Notes under the pieces: generated by a model | Seen by the model: only the letters and a program-made list of their open reading frames with translations | What the model was told of the DNA's origin: nothing | The model's database searches: none | Shown here: one piece after another, positions 22,684-34,330 of the stretch | Layout: every line of letters begins with the position of its first letter | How positions within the stretch are numbered: the first letter of the stretch is position 1 | Origin: Perognathus longimembris pacificus | Taxonomy: Eukaryota; Chordata; Mammalia; Rodentia; Heteromyidae | Direction of reading: 5' to 3' | DNA: 64,000 nucleotides | Assembly (NCBI RefSeq): GCF_023159225.1 | Contig: NC_063162.1 | Span: forward strand, 89,309,438-89,373,437 | Made by a program: the position numbers and the translations under genes

Positions 22684-22899
22684 GTATGCAATGTTTCCCC
22701 CTTTCTAATGAGATTAGCAATGAGTAATTTACAGTTTCTTTGGTTCAGTTGGCCATTGATCAAGAATTTAGTAATTATTTCCATTGCTTCCTATTCTCTA
22801 TTTAAACCAATTATATTAGGTGGTAATTATATGTTATAAAAATTAATAGCCAAGTAATTGAACATCTACCAGTAGTTAAATTGTACTAAAGAAATCCTA

Positions 22900-22985
22900 G
22901 GACTGCAGATGTGACTCAAGTAGAGGAGCACCTACCTAAGCAAGTGCAAGGCCCTGAGTTCAAACCCCACACCCTCAAACAAATC
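22900..22985 (+). repeat. ID/tRNA-like SINE fragment
   Basis: 'gcagatgtgactcaagtag' and 'gccctgagttcaaacccc' are A and B box-like words of the local SINEs. The copy is short and diverged. Confidence 0.55.
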
Positions 22986-23566
22986 TTTGGAGGAAAGCCT
23001 TCATGTGATGCTGTCACAGAAACAGATGATCATTTAGTAGAGTTGGCTTATTCTCTGATCATTTATTGTTTTTCGAATTTGCAGCTCTGTAATTCAAAAT
23101 ATTGGTCTCTCTGTTCTTGTATGACAGTTCAATATATATACATATATATTACATCAGTTATATAAATATATACCATGTTTGGCTTCAGTCAGAAAATATA
23201 ATCCTATATGTTTAATAGGTTAAGAAGTTTTTGAGGAAACTAACAGTAGTAAGTTGTTTTCTGCCTCCTTCTCTGCTACCCACTAACACAAATCATCTGG
23301 CAAAAGAGGAGGACCAGAGATGAACTTCTCCGGACTTCAGTGGCCTCCCACTGTAGCCAAGTGATTTCTAAGGCTGTGTGGTACCCAAGTTTGGTATTGA
23401 AGGAGGCCAAAGGGTCAGTGACTCTGTCCTGAGCAGCACACTTCCTCCCACATGTCTGTCTCACTGTGGGTGTTTTGTAGTTTTTTCCCTAATGATCAGA
23501 GGACATATTTTCTACCCCATCCATAGTGTACTACTCTAAAAAAAATTAAAGAAATAAATATTTAAG

Positions 23567-23800
23567 ACTTCTTATTGTTATTTTAAAGGTGATATACAGA
23601 GGAGTTACCATTTCATAAATCAGGTAATAAGTACATTTCTTTTTGGATAATGTCACCTGCCTTCACTGTCTCCCAGCTTTTCCCTCCCATCCCTGCCCAC
23701 AAGTTATGGAGTTCATTTACAACAGTGTACTGAGTATTAGCATTGTATTCGCTCACCCTTTGTCCCTCCATTTCTGTGCCCCACCCCCTTACCACTTCCC
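23567..23800 (-). mobile_element. L1 3'-end fragment
   Basis: 'aggtgatatacagaggagtt', 'gtacatttctttttgg', a C-rich stretch, 'aagttatggagttcattt' and 'gtattcgctcaccctttgtc' parallel the fragment at 1497. It is the minus-strand L1 3' UTR only. Confidence 0.6.
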
Positions 23801-23984
23801 TAAAGATGGCAGATAAGCAAACAAGACAAAAAGAAAAAGGAAAACCTCTTGTTTCCATTTCCTGGAGTTTATTTTGATAAATATTATTTTATATGAGCAG
23901 AGGCATTGTGCCTTTGTGTTCCTCCCCAAGAGTGTCCTCATTTGGTATCAATATGTGTGAATACCTAGCCTTTTGTTTTTATTT

Positions 23985-24212
23985 AATGCCACTACTGGGG
24001 CTTGAACCCAGGTCTTTATATTTTCTCTGGGCTTTTTCTTCTCACAACTGACACCCTACCATTTGAGCCATGCCTTCAGTTCAACATTTTTGCTAATTGG
24101 AAATAAAGAGTTTTGTGTATTTTCCTGTCCAAGTTAGCTTCAAACCTTGATCTTTAGATCTGAGCCTCCTGAGTAGCTAGGATTAAAAGTATAAACCACC
24201 AGTGCCTAGCTC
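23985..24212 (-). repeat. B1-Geo SINE
   Basis: 'ggggcttgaacccaggtc', 'ccatttgagccatgcc', 'gctaattggaaataaagag' and 'gagtagctaggattaaaag' occur in the order of a minus-strand dimer. It is diverged, and no duplication was recognised. Confidence 0.8.
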
Positions 24213-24338
24213 TGAAAGGAAATAGTAATATTTTCTGTTTTGAAAATAAGTACATAAAACTAAGTGTATATGCATGTATATATGTATGTATGCACACATA
24301 TATACTTTTTTACTTTTTCTTTAAGAATATTTCTTTTT

Positions 24339-24448
24339 CTTTTTTTTTTGTCAGTTGTGGGGCTTGAACTCAGAGTCTGGGCACTGTCCCTGAATGTTTT
24401 ACTCAAGGCTAGCACTCTATCACTTTAAGCCCGAGTACCACTTCCCAT
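24339..24448 (-). repeat. Geo half-SINE
   Basis: A T-run, 'gtcagttgtggggcttgaac', 'gggcactgtccctgaatg' and 'aaggctagcactctatcac' represent only the 3' (Geo) half of a dimeric SINE on the minus strand. Confidence 0.75.
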
Positions 24449-25752
24449 ACAGATATTTTTCAATCCCATTAGCCTTTTCATTTGAATTTTCTGTTTCAAA
24501 ATAGCCAAACAAATTTACTCACTAAATTTCTAAGTTTAATTTTTAATAGGATGAACATATTATGTAATAATGAGTAAGATTTTATTGGAATACCATGAAT
24601 TTGTACTGAAGAGCATTTTTTTAATGTCCTTCTGTTATTGAAAGAATGCTTTCTTCCTGGTTTTGCTTCCTTTGATAGCAATGTTTATGTGATGCTTTAC
24701 TTAGGTATTTTAGAAAAAGTGATTCTTAAATTTAAGACAATGTAGACAGTATTTTCATACTTGGAACATACTTTTGTCACAGTAAGAATACTTGTTGATC
24801 ATCCATGTGTCCTTTCCTAATGGAATCTTGTTCAAGTTGCTTTTTTAACCATGGGGGAGTGGACCCAATATTTTTATGATTCCATTTGTAAAAGAAACAG
24901 ACTTCATTGACCTTCATAATGTTTCTCAAATACTGAAAACCATATGAATAGCCTTAATTATACATCACAGACATTTTCTTTTTAACTCTCAAAGCAGACC
25001 TTGAAATAAGGCTCTTAAATAATTCTTCTGACAGTTATACATTAGTCTTTTAATTTTGGGGGGAAGAGGTCTGGCTTAGAAGTGTTAGGTAAACTGTTTA
25101 TAATTAATTTCACATAGATAAATTAAATAGACCAAAAATGTGAAAGTCTAGATCAAGGACTGTTTGTTATCTTTCCTCTCCTGCCACAGGAGAGCTCTCA
25201 AAATATATTAATAAATTCATGGGTTTCTTGAATGAGATCATTGAATTATGGAGCTATGAAAGGGAGCTCAGAGAACATCTAGCTTAGGTGGTGTTTCCTG
25301 ACTGCTGCTTCATCAACTGTCTAGGATATGTGTTGTCTCTGGGTGAAACAGTTCCCCAGGGAGGAAATAGTATCCTTAACCCTGTCGAAAGCTTTCCTAA
25401 TAATTGTTTATAAGGAGTGCTACAGGATTGATTATTCTGTGAAGATACTTCTAGAAGTTATGTGGACACAAGAAAAATCAAGATAGCAATGTTTCTTATT
25501 TAAATAGAAGATGTCATGTAAACACAAAATAATTAAGTTAACCTGAAATCCATTTTGAAAAGGAATAGCATTTCATGCCTAGAATACATATTTGATATGT
25601 GCACACAGTATCTGGTTCTCATGTTTTTATAAAAGTATTTCCTCCAGAAAGAAAAGTCTATATTTATGATCCAGATCTGATCCAAAAAATGTTTAAGAGT
25701 TCCTTACAAACGTGTGTTCACACAAAAACCAAGAAAGGACTTCTTTGGGAAG

Positions 25753-25866
25753 CAGGGGCAGGGCTCAAGTGGTAGAGGGCCATCATTGAGTAAAAAAGGC
25801 ATGTGAGAGTAAGGGTCCTTAGTTCAAGCCCCCAGTACTGGCAAGTACATGCACTCACACACACAA
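25753..25866 (+). repeat. Geo half-SINE with CA tail
   Basis: 'cagggctcaagtggtagagg', 'ccttagttcaagcccccagt' and a short CA tail at 25851-25866 form the Geo part without its left monomer. Confidence 0.7.
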
Positions 25867-26359
25867 AGTACTTCTTTTACCTCTTCTCATGCCTAGTTTT
25901 TTTTATTGCTAATGCTGCTACCAGTTGTCTGTAAAATAATAATAATAAAAGACTGTCTCTGAGTCAGTCTTTGGGAGTTCAGCCTAGTGGCTCTGGAGCC
26001 CATGAGAGTGGGAAAGGTGAGGCTCAGTCCTGTTACACAAGGCCACACTAAGGAGAGATGAGCTTGTCTTTCACCCTGCTGAAAAAAGCAGAGTGAGTCT
26101 GAAGATCTGAGGGTCATTACCATCCCTCCTTAAGAGCAAGACATCATGAAGATGACATGGAACAGAAGTCCTTGATGTGGACATGAAAGCATTTTCAAAA
26201 TAACAGGAACTTATCTCTTTAATTGATACAGTGTTTAAACCATGCTAATCATCTGTCAGTAGAAATAGCCTCAGATAACTTCCCAGCCTTCTTAGTTGAA
26301 AGTAGGCCACTTAACACCATTGATTCTCTCCTACCCTCTCTAGGAAAACTAAATAAGAT

Positions 26360-26572
26360 AGTTGGGCCCTAGAGGCTCACACCTGCGATTCTAGCTAGTT
26401 AGGAGGGTGTGATCTGAAGATCATGGTTCTCTAAGCCAGAAGATAAGAGTCTTATCTTCAGTTAACTAGCAAAAAGCCAGAAGTGGAGTGGAGGCTCAAA
26501 AGATAGAACTTAAAAGTAAGAGAGAGTGCCCTGGCCTTGAGTTTCAGCCCCGGTACTGCCACACACTAAAAA
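26360..26572 (+). repeat. B1-Geo SINE
   Basis: 'gaggctcacacctgcgattc', 'gtgatctgaagatcatgg', 'cttatcttcagttaactagc' and 'ccttgagtttcagccccg' are in dimer order, with a CACA-rich tail. Confidence 0.85.
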
Positions 26573-26799
26573 GACTATCTTTATGGTCCTACTATAAATT
26601 ATCTCAGGCTATGGGCTCTAATTCTGAAAAACAGAAATATGTCTGAGGAAGAAGGAGAGGATGGTGAAAGAATTTAAAACTACAAGTCATGTGGACCCTC
26701 AGTGATACAGAGCGGTACTTCTTTATTTCCTTGGTCCAGTTTCCTCTTTTCTGAGGCCCAGAGTTGACAGCCAGCCTTCTGCCAGATTCTGTCATGAAG

Positions 26800-27280
26800 G
26801 GTTTTTATTTTTTAAATTTATTTCTTTATTGTCAAAGTGATGTACAGAAGGGTTACAGTTTCATAGTAAGGCAGTGTGTACATTTCTTATCCAACTTGTT
26901 ACTTCCTCCCTCATTTTTCCCCATGCCTTTCCCCTCCCCATGCCCCCCCCCATGAGTTGTACTATTGGTTTACCACATATAGTTTTGTTAAGTATTACTG
27001 TTGCATGGGTCTTGTCTTTTATCCTTTGCCTCTCCATTTTAATATTCCCCTTCCCTTCCCTAGTTCCAATACATATATACAATATCCAGGGTACCAAAAT
27101 CAGTTACAGTGATATCAGGGGTAAAACCATGGGGAAGAAAGACAAGAGAAAAAGGCATAATTTCACATGGTATGTTGAAAATAACAACAATGAACGTCAC
27201 TGTGCCCATTCACTTATGTGTTGTCTCTTGCTGCTCTTGGGCTACACTGTAGAGCTGAGTAGTCTCATGGTTCCCATAGT
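26800..27280 (-). mobile_element. L1 3' UTR, 5'-truncated insertion
   Basis: The element starts with a T/A-rich tail (its poly-A on the minus strand) and 'ttattgtcaaagtgatgtac'. It continues through the C-rich 3' UTR block and 'atatccagggtacc'. The 8-mer TCATGAAG at 26792-26799 and 27281-27288 is a possible target-site duplication. Long open frames on the plus strand here (26874-27383) are fortuitous readings of the UTR. Confidence 0.6.
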
Positions 27281-27798
27281 TCATGAAGCCTATCATTTGC
27301 TTTCTTGCCCTTCAGGTGACTTTTATGTGTTTTCTTTTCTTGTACTTCCAAAATCTTCTCCCTCCATCCTAGCTCTTAGCTAATAATTCAGTTTCTGAGA
27401 AATCAAAGCTATTTAGAAAAGAATTTCCACAAGTTCTCACCACCAGGCCATATACATACCAGATCCTACCAACATATTTACTTACAAACCAATGTACTTA
27501 TTTATATACCTGACTCTGGGTTTCACCTTTCTCCTGTTCTAATGGATAAAATGTTTATAGTGATCTATCTATATGTTTATAGATCTTTATCTTCTCTTTC
27601 TACCCAAGACCATCACTTCTGCAGATGCACCTTCTTCCTCCTGCATCATCAAATTTCCCTCTCTACTGGGTGACTGCTAACACAGATGAATAGCTCTCAT
27701 CTGAACTCCAGGCTGCAAGCAAATCTCCCTTCACCATTGCTCTCAGCCAGGGCCCCTTCCTGTCATAATGCTCCTGGATTTTCTATTGGTCTAATGTT

Positions 27799-28892
27799 TT
27801 TTTTGGGGGGGGGGGCTGGCTTTATTTATTTATTTTTGTTTTCTTTTCAAATTTTTATTATCAAACTGGTGTACAGAGAGGTTACAGTTTCATACGTTAG
27901 GCATTGGATACATTTCTTGTACTGTTTGTTACTTCGTCCCTCATTCCCCCTCTCTCCTCCCCCTTTCCCTTTCCCTTTCCCCCCATGAGGTGTTCAGTTC
28001 ACTTACACCAAACGGTTTTGGAAGTATTGCTTTTGTAGTTGTTTGTCTTTTTTTACCCTGTGTCTCTTAATTTTGGTATTCCCTTTCAATTTCCTAGTTC
28101 TAATACCAGTATAGATGGTTTCCAATATACTCAGATAAGATTACAGAGATAGTGTAGATACAATCACAGGAAGGTGATACAAGAACATCATCAATAGTAG
28201 AAGCTACAGATACACATGGGAAGTTGAAAGTAGTTACAACTGTGATATAACAATCACTTCCATAACATGGAGTCATATCACTTAGCATCATCTTATGTGA
28301 TCATAAGGGTATAGCTATTGGGCTCTTGTGATCCTCTGCTGTGACTTGCCTAAACCTGTGCTAATTATTCCCAATAAAGGAGACCATAGAGTCCATGTTT
28401 CTTTGGGTCTGGCTCACTTCACTTAGTATAATTTTTTCCAAGTCCTTCCATTTCCTTACAAATGGGACAATGTCATTCTTTCTGATAGAGGCATAAAATT
28501 CCATTGTGTATATGTACCACATTTTCCTGATCCATTCGTCTACTGAGGGGCATCTGGGTTGGTTCCAGATTCTAGCTATGACAAATTGTGCTGCGATGAA
28601 CATTGTTGTGCTGGTGGCTTTACTGTGATTTTGTTTGTGTTTTTTTGGATAGATACCCAAAAGCGGGTTGCTGGGTCATAGGGGAGTTCTATATTTAGCC
28701 TTCTGAGGAATCTCCATACTGCTTGCCAGAGTGGCTGAACCAGTTTACATTCCCATCAACAATGAAGAAGGGTTCCCTTTTGGCCACATCCCCTCCAACA
28801 ATTGTTATTGTTAGTTTTCTTGATATATGACATTCTTACTGGGGTGAGATGGAATCTCAATGTTGTTTTGATTTGCATTTCTTTTATGGCCG
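27799..28892 (-). mobile_element. L1, 5'-truncated, with ORF2 C-terminus
   Basis: Low coordinates hold the A-rich tail (T-rich on plus) and 3' UTR. 28361-28892 read on the minus strand gives the end of ORF2 protein, including [14 protein letters not shown] at the start (zinc-knuckle-like C-terminal region) and [14 protein letters not shown] near the end, with frame breaks. TTGGTCTAATGTT is repeated exactly at 27786-27798 and 28893-28905, fixing both ends. A G-run (about 27804-27814) lies just inside the left duplication. Confidence 0.92.
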
Positions 28893-29501
28893 TTGGTCTA
28901 ATGTTAATGCAGCCTTTGTCCTTACCTCTACAGCAAGGAATTACTGTCTTCAAAGTCACTGATTACTTTGTCAAATTTAGCATCAGGAATTTTTGAACTA
29001 TCTGATGCATTGGCCTCTTCAGCAACATTTCTTCTCTCTCCTTGAAAATGACTTGTTCATTGCTCTGGGCTTGTCCTCTAGAGCAATGTCATTTGTCTCA
29101 TTGTCTCCTTTCTGATTACTCCCCATCTTCTCAATATGGAAACATTAGACTCAGACCCATTCATATAACTATAGGGGAAATGTCTAAACTCTGAATGATT
29201 CCCAGATTTCTACTACCAGCCTCAACTTCTCTTCTGAATCTGATTGCCAAGCCAGCCACCCCACTGGGATGTCAGTGGGGATCTTCCTTCCCAGAAGATG
29301 TCCCAGCTTTTCTAGTCTCAGTAAATGACAACTCTGTCTCCCCAGTGGCTCAGGCTAAATATTTTGGAGACTCCTAAATATCCAAATCTGTTGGCCTCAC
29401 CTTGACAGTGTGACTTGATTTTCATCAAGTTGTCTTTGACACATCACAAGTTTCCAGTCATGTCTCAGGTAAAAAAACAAACAAACAAACAACAATCTCC
29501 A

Positions 29502-29703
29502 GCTGGGAATATGGCCTAGTGGCAAAGTGCTTGCCTCATGTACATGAAGCCCTAGGTTTGATTCCTCAGCACCACATACATAGAAAAAACCGGAAGTGGC
29601 GCTGTGACTCAAGTGGTAGAGTGCTAGCCTTGAGCAAAAAGAAGCTAGGGACAGTGTTCAGGCCCTGAGTTCAAGCCCCAGGACTGGCCAAAAAAAAAAA
29701 AAA
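29502..29703 (+). repeat. IDL-Geo SINE with TSD
   Basis: 'gctgggaatatggcctagtgg', 'aggtttgattcctcagcacc', 'cggaagtggcgctgtgac' and 'caagccccaggactggcc' are followed by an A tail. AATCTCCA is repeated at 29494-29501 and 29704-29711. Confidence 0.93.
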
Positions 29704-30430
29704 AATCTCCAAATTGATCTTAAGATTCAATTACTTTCACTCTACTCAGAATACACATTGATCCCCTCAAAACTAAAAATTAGCTTATGACATTCTTCTG
29801 TTCAAACCATTCCAAAGAATTTGTCTTGTTCACAAAAAGGATTCAAGTCCTTTATATGCAGCTTGTACGGAAATCATGTGATTTGATCCTGCATTCCTCT
29901 AACCACACAAGTCTGCCACTAACCAATGCTGTCCTGCCATGCTATTCCCTTTATTGATTCTTGAATGTACCAAGCACACCAAACCTCAGGGCCCCTGCAT
30001 TTGTTATTCCTCTGGGTATCCACATCACCTCTCCCTCACTTCCTTTAGGCCTGCTTTCAGATGTCATCCTAGTAGAGAATCACCTGACCTTCCTAGTTTG
30101 TTAATACCTTCACTCATTTCTCTCTCCCCTTACCCTGCTTTCCTTTTCTTTACTCTCACATATAATCACCTAAAACTTTATTTATCTTACATGATCATTT
30201 ACATGTTACATAGTCTAGTATGTATGAGGGATTTTGACTTTTTGGTTATTCATTTTTATAACTTCTCTATTGGCTTATTCCTCAACTAAAGTCTATTTAG
30301 AGAATGAATGAATGACTAAAGTAACTTAGAGAAAAGAGATTGCAGTGATCACTTGATTTAAGTAGTGGATATCTTGTCATATGAAACAAGGAATATACCT
30401 ACTTTCAAATGCCTTAAAAGGCAAAACTAT

Positions 30431-30530
30431 GTGTTGGAGGCATGGCTCAGTTGGTAAAGCACTGGACAGTGAGCGAAAACATCAGATACTGAGTTCAAGT
30501 TCCAGTCTCAGACCTAGAAAAGAAAAGAAG
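30431..30530 (+). repeat. ID-like SINE monomer
   Basis: 'ggaggcatggctcagttgg', 'gtaaagcactggacag' and 'ctgagttcaagttccag' with a GAAAA-rich tail indicate a tRNA-derived monomer. Confidence 0.6.
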
Positions 30531-31181
30531 TGAAAGGTAAAACTAGTACTGTGACATTAAATAGCTTCATCTTTTTGTGTGGTGTGAGAGGGGACTTTCC
30601 AACCATTCTGGCTATCTAAAATTGTACAGAATGTCTTCTGATAAGCTGAGATCTCCGTCCAAGGAAACTCTGGAAAGGAACTGGAAAACCACTTGCAAGA
30701 GTTGTTGTAAAAATAAATCCTTTCACTTTTGACAGCGGAATTCTACTTGCTGCCCGGTGGGAGTCTGTGTTTGGGCCATTGCATTTGTTTCCTTCTGATT
30801 TAAGAGAAAAATAGTTGTAGTTACTGCTTTGTGTGGATGGTTCCTTTTTCATTAAGGGCAATCAGTAGCATGAGTTTCTTTAACACAAACAGTTATGGCC
30901 AGGAACCTTGGATCACTTGCAAGGGAACCCATATTTGGATGTGTTACTGAGTCCATTTAAATCCATGGTTTTGACTGCTTCTGCCAAGTATAATTTCAGA
31001 TTTCTCTTTTAGATCATATCTTGGTATGTCAGTATGAATTAGTTGGGGGAACATTTGAATAGAAATAGTTGATAATTTTAGTTTTACAATGAGTGTATTA
31101 TTTTCTACCCCAAAGTCCTAGATTAATCTTCCTCCTCATTATTAATAATTTAGGTGCTTCAACCTTTGTCTGAATGCTTTA

Positions 31182-31406
31182 GCTGGACATTACTGGCTCA
31201 TATCTATAATCCTAGCTACTCAGGAGGCTGAGATCTGAAAATTGCAATTCAAAGCCAGACTGTACAAGAAAGTCTGTCAAACTCTTAGTTCCAATTAACC
31301 ACCAAAAAGCTGGAAGTAGAGTTGTAGCTCAAGAGGTAGAGCACTGGCCTTGAGTGGAAAAAAGCTAAGGGATGGAGCTCAGGCACAAACAATAATGATG
31401 ATGATG
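31182..31406 (+). repeat. B1-Geo SINE with (ATG)n tail and TSD
   Basis: 'attactggctcatatctataa', 'caggaggctgagatctg', 'ccaattaaccaccaaaaagc' and 'gagcactggccttgagtgg' define the dimer. The tail becomes (ATG)n at 31393-31408. ATGCTTTA is repeated at 31174-31181 and 31407-31414. Confidence 0.85.
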
Positions 31407-32027
31407 ATGCTTTATGGATTGTTTCCAAATCCTGTGAATTTTTCCTTCTCTAACTTCTTATTTTTAATACAATTCTCATTTTTCAAGCACCATAGGGAAT
31501 ATTTTATTGATAGTCCATAGGAATTTTCCAGTGGTGGAAAACAAAATCTTGTATCTTCTTGGTGAATTTGTCTGTGGAATGATCTACCAGAGCTAAAGAA
31601 TTGGGAAGTTGTAGGCTGTTATTTTTAGGACTCTGTATCATTTCGCCCTTTTTGCCAGAGCAGTTCCTGGCTAACTTTCCCATGGATTTTTAACCTCTTG
31701 CTAGGCTTTGCTTATGTAACAGGAAACAGGCTGTCAGGAACAAACAAATAGGGCATATCAGACGCATACGTAGTAGCAAATGATTTAGTTTGCCTTTTGT
31801 TCTCAATGTAGACCGATACTTGATCTCCATTTGAAGTCTTTTGGCATAGTATTCTGTATTATAAAACAATATAATTTTGACTTGGAAAGGCAAAATATTT
31901 TATCAAGAGCATGATTTAATCTAGGACATAGGAAAAAATGAGCTTTTTGTAAGGTGAACTTTGAAGCGGTGTCATGTCCTGGGACTGTGGATTTAAGTAT
32001 ATCTTTGCTTTTTCTCCAACTCTGAAG

Positions 32028-32153
32028 GCCGGAGTGATGTGCAAGCTTCAAGAGAGAGATGATATCGGACGCATTGAACTGGTACAAAAGTTGGCAAGAG
32101 AAAATTGTCAGTTTCTGCAGACTGACAAAAAAGAACTGGAGAAGTCTGAACAC
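32028..32153 (+). CDS. Internal coding exon, coiled-coil segment
   Basis: The acceptor 'tttttctccaactctgaag' and donor CAC|GTAAGC bound 126 nt, exactly 42 codons in phase 0 at both ends. The other two plus-strand frames hit TGA within the first 36 bases. The open frame reads AGVMCKLQERDDIGRIELVQ, then KLARENCQFLQTDKKELEKS and EH. It is strongly charged with regularly spaced Leu/Ile, as in a coiled coil, and has no signal peptide or membrane segment. It joins in frame to the exon at 19152. It resembles pieces of centrosomal, cytoskeletal or Golgi coiled-coil proteins, but I could not assign a gene. Because the exon length is a multiple of 3, skipping it would preserve the frame. Confidence 0.82.
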
Positions 32154-32799
32154 GTAAGCCTTTTTCCTCTTGGGATACAGGTTTGAAGGGATGGAGAATG
32201 CTTTTGCTTCATTATGTGTTTGAGAGAAAGAATATTTTATTTTCAGTTCTTTACATTTGGGAATTTCCTTCCACCAAAGAATCTTCCTTAGTAAAAATGA
32301 TGGTTTTTCAGAGCTCAAAGATAGTTGTTTAGAACTTGAACTAGAACTTTTCTCCAAAGTAAGCCTTGTGGAAATATGAGACTCTGCTTTAGAAAAGAAA
32401 ATGAATTCATGTTTGTGACAAGCCTGAATTGATGACTTTCCATCAAATCAAAACTTCCATTAAGACATCCTAAGTTTTGTCCCATCAGGTAGTTTAGAGA
32501 ATATGGATTTAACTTTTTAAAATTATTTTTATGTAATTGTACAAAGGAGATGCCACTTAACAAAGCATTTCTAAGTACAGTGCATTTTTTATCAAAGTTA
32601 CCCCTTTCAACATTCTCACCCATGTCTCCCAACCTAGACTGATAATATGGATTTTGAAGGAGTATGTGTAGGTGGATATAATTGTCAAAGAATGTGTCCT
32701 AAGTCAGTAGAAATAGATTAAAACAGCACAGGGTAAACATGCTCTTACCAAGTGGGAAGGTCAGAGGGAGATTTCCCGCTCTCCTATGAACACTGTGTT

Positions 32800-33120
32800 C
32801 CAACAAGAGTGACTTTGTCTGAATGCAGTGAAAGCTGGTGGAAAGGACATTGGGCTTGGTCCCTCTGAAAGCAGTTATTCAGCCAGTGTCTCAGAACTAA
32901 GAAAGCTGGCCTCACACCAGGAAGACAATGCAGCCACTTTCTTCTGCTCCACATTACGATCTGCCGATTTGTTATTTATAAGGCTTTTTGCTCTTCGTGC
33001 AGTACAATCCAGGATTGCTTGTGGAGGGAACATTCCTCTGTGCTTATAAATATGTCTCTCTCTGACTTTTATTTTCCCTTGAAATATTACTTTCAACCCT
33101 TTTTAAGGGGGAAAAATGCT
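32800..33120. promoter_or_regulatory. Candidate conserved noncoding element
   Basis: The block contains no recognisable repeat, keeps balanced composition and lies 650 bp past the second exon. It includes 'gatctgccgatttgttattt' and 'aaggctttttgctcttcgtg'. Chance frames are open on both strands but lack exon borders. This is inference only. Confidence 0.2.
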
Positions 33121-33270
33121 TCATGCTTTTTTCGATCCTAAGTCCATCAATACAAGGGAACAGGAGAGGTGGTGAGATGTTGGGAGGTAGGCTGGCTCTT
33201 TAGTTTGCACAGCACATCCCCAGAAGTAACAGTGTCTCCAGAGGTAAAATTATTAGGCCGTTTCAAAGTC

Positions 33271-33282
33271 TTTTGATCAAAG
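33271..33282. promoter_or_regulatory. Palindromic TCF/LEF-like site
   Basis: TTTTGATCAAAG contains GATCAAAG, a consensus TCF/LEF site on one strand and a one-base variant on the other. It is a single occurrence in unique sequence, so function is speculative. Confidence 0.2.
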
Positions 33283-34330
33283 TATTTCAGGGTGAATGTG
33301 ACTCTTTCAGTGCAATTAGAAGATTCAGAGGACTTATTTTGCAAAGTACTATCGAAAATTTTAGGGGTGTATTCAAGTTGTTGCAAGCACCTTTAAGTTT
33401 CACTATATTAGATTAACTTCTAGCCTGTCAGGTCTTTAGGATATTTAAATAGCCTGTTGTGTAGCTTAAATTTATTAAAGTAGTAGTGCTTTTGATTTAT
33501 TTCAATTAGAGATTAACGCTATATACTTTATTTTGTTGACTTCATGATGTATATTTCCCTACATTTTAGCAACTCTGAAGTTGACATATCATTGTGTAAT
33601 TGTGAAAATTTTTCTTTCCTTGTGGTCCTAAACGGAATGTTGTATCTATTATTGGTTTCACATTAGATGTAATGAACCAATGACAACTTGAGGTAGAATA
33701 AGTTCTTTCAAAATCAAATAGTAGTGTACTATTACATCACAGTTAAACATCATCAGCATCATGCCACAAGAACTGATGCTTATAAAAGAAATATATGTGT
33801 TACCTTTGTTTCATATGTGGGTCAATTCAGAATACTAGAAACAGTACCATTAATAGATACCCTCAAAATATGTAACTTGAAATCTCAGTATGGTGGAGAT
33901 CATTGTAAAGGAGACAGAAATTTATTGGTTGAAGATTTTCAACTTTTTCAATGGATTTTTCCCCTGTTACTCTTAAAACTTTGTTCTAAGTTTGTACTAG
34001 AACACTGAAATTTTCTCCTGCTTTCATGAATGTCATGTGTTGGAAATGTTTGTGTTTCTAAGAGGAAAGATAGTTATGTAGATATGAAGGTTGGAATTAT
34101 GAAGTTTCCACAGGTACTTTCCCAGGAGGCCTAAAGTAAGAAAAAGTGAACCTAAGATTATTTTTTTCTTAGTGATGCATGTAAAGAGCTCTTCTGTGAT
34201 CTCTGTCTTCAGGATGACCACTTGAACCAATCAGCAATTGGGGCTGATACCAATGTGCTACTCCATTGAATGAGTTCCCGTATGTCAGATGCTCCTACTT
34301 TTTATAATAATTACTTTAAAATAAAAGCTT

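Noticed and set aside
26874..27383. 169-codon plus-strand open frame
   Set aside because: It runs through the reverse complement of an L1 3' UTR. The proline-rich look comes from the C-rich UTR block.
31803..32357. 184-codon open frame on the minus strand, the longest in the window
   Set aside because: It lies antisense to the exon at 32028-32153, has no splice context, and its product has no recognisable domain. It is largely a shadow of the coding exon and flanking AT-rich sequence.
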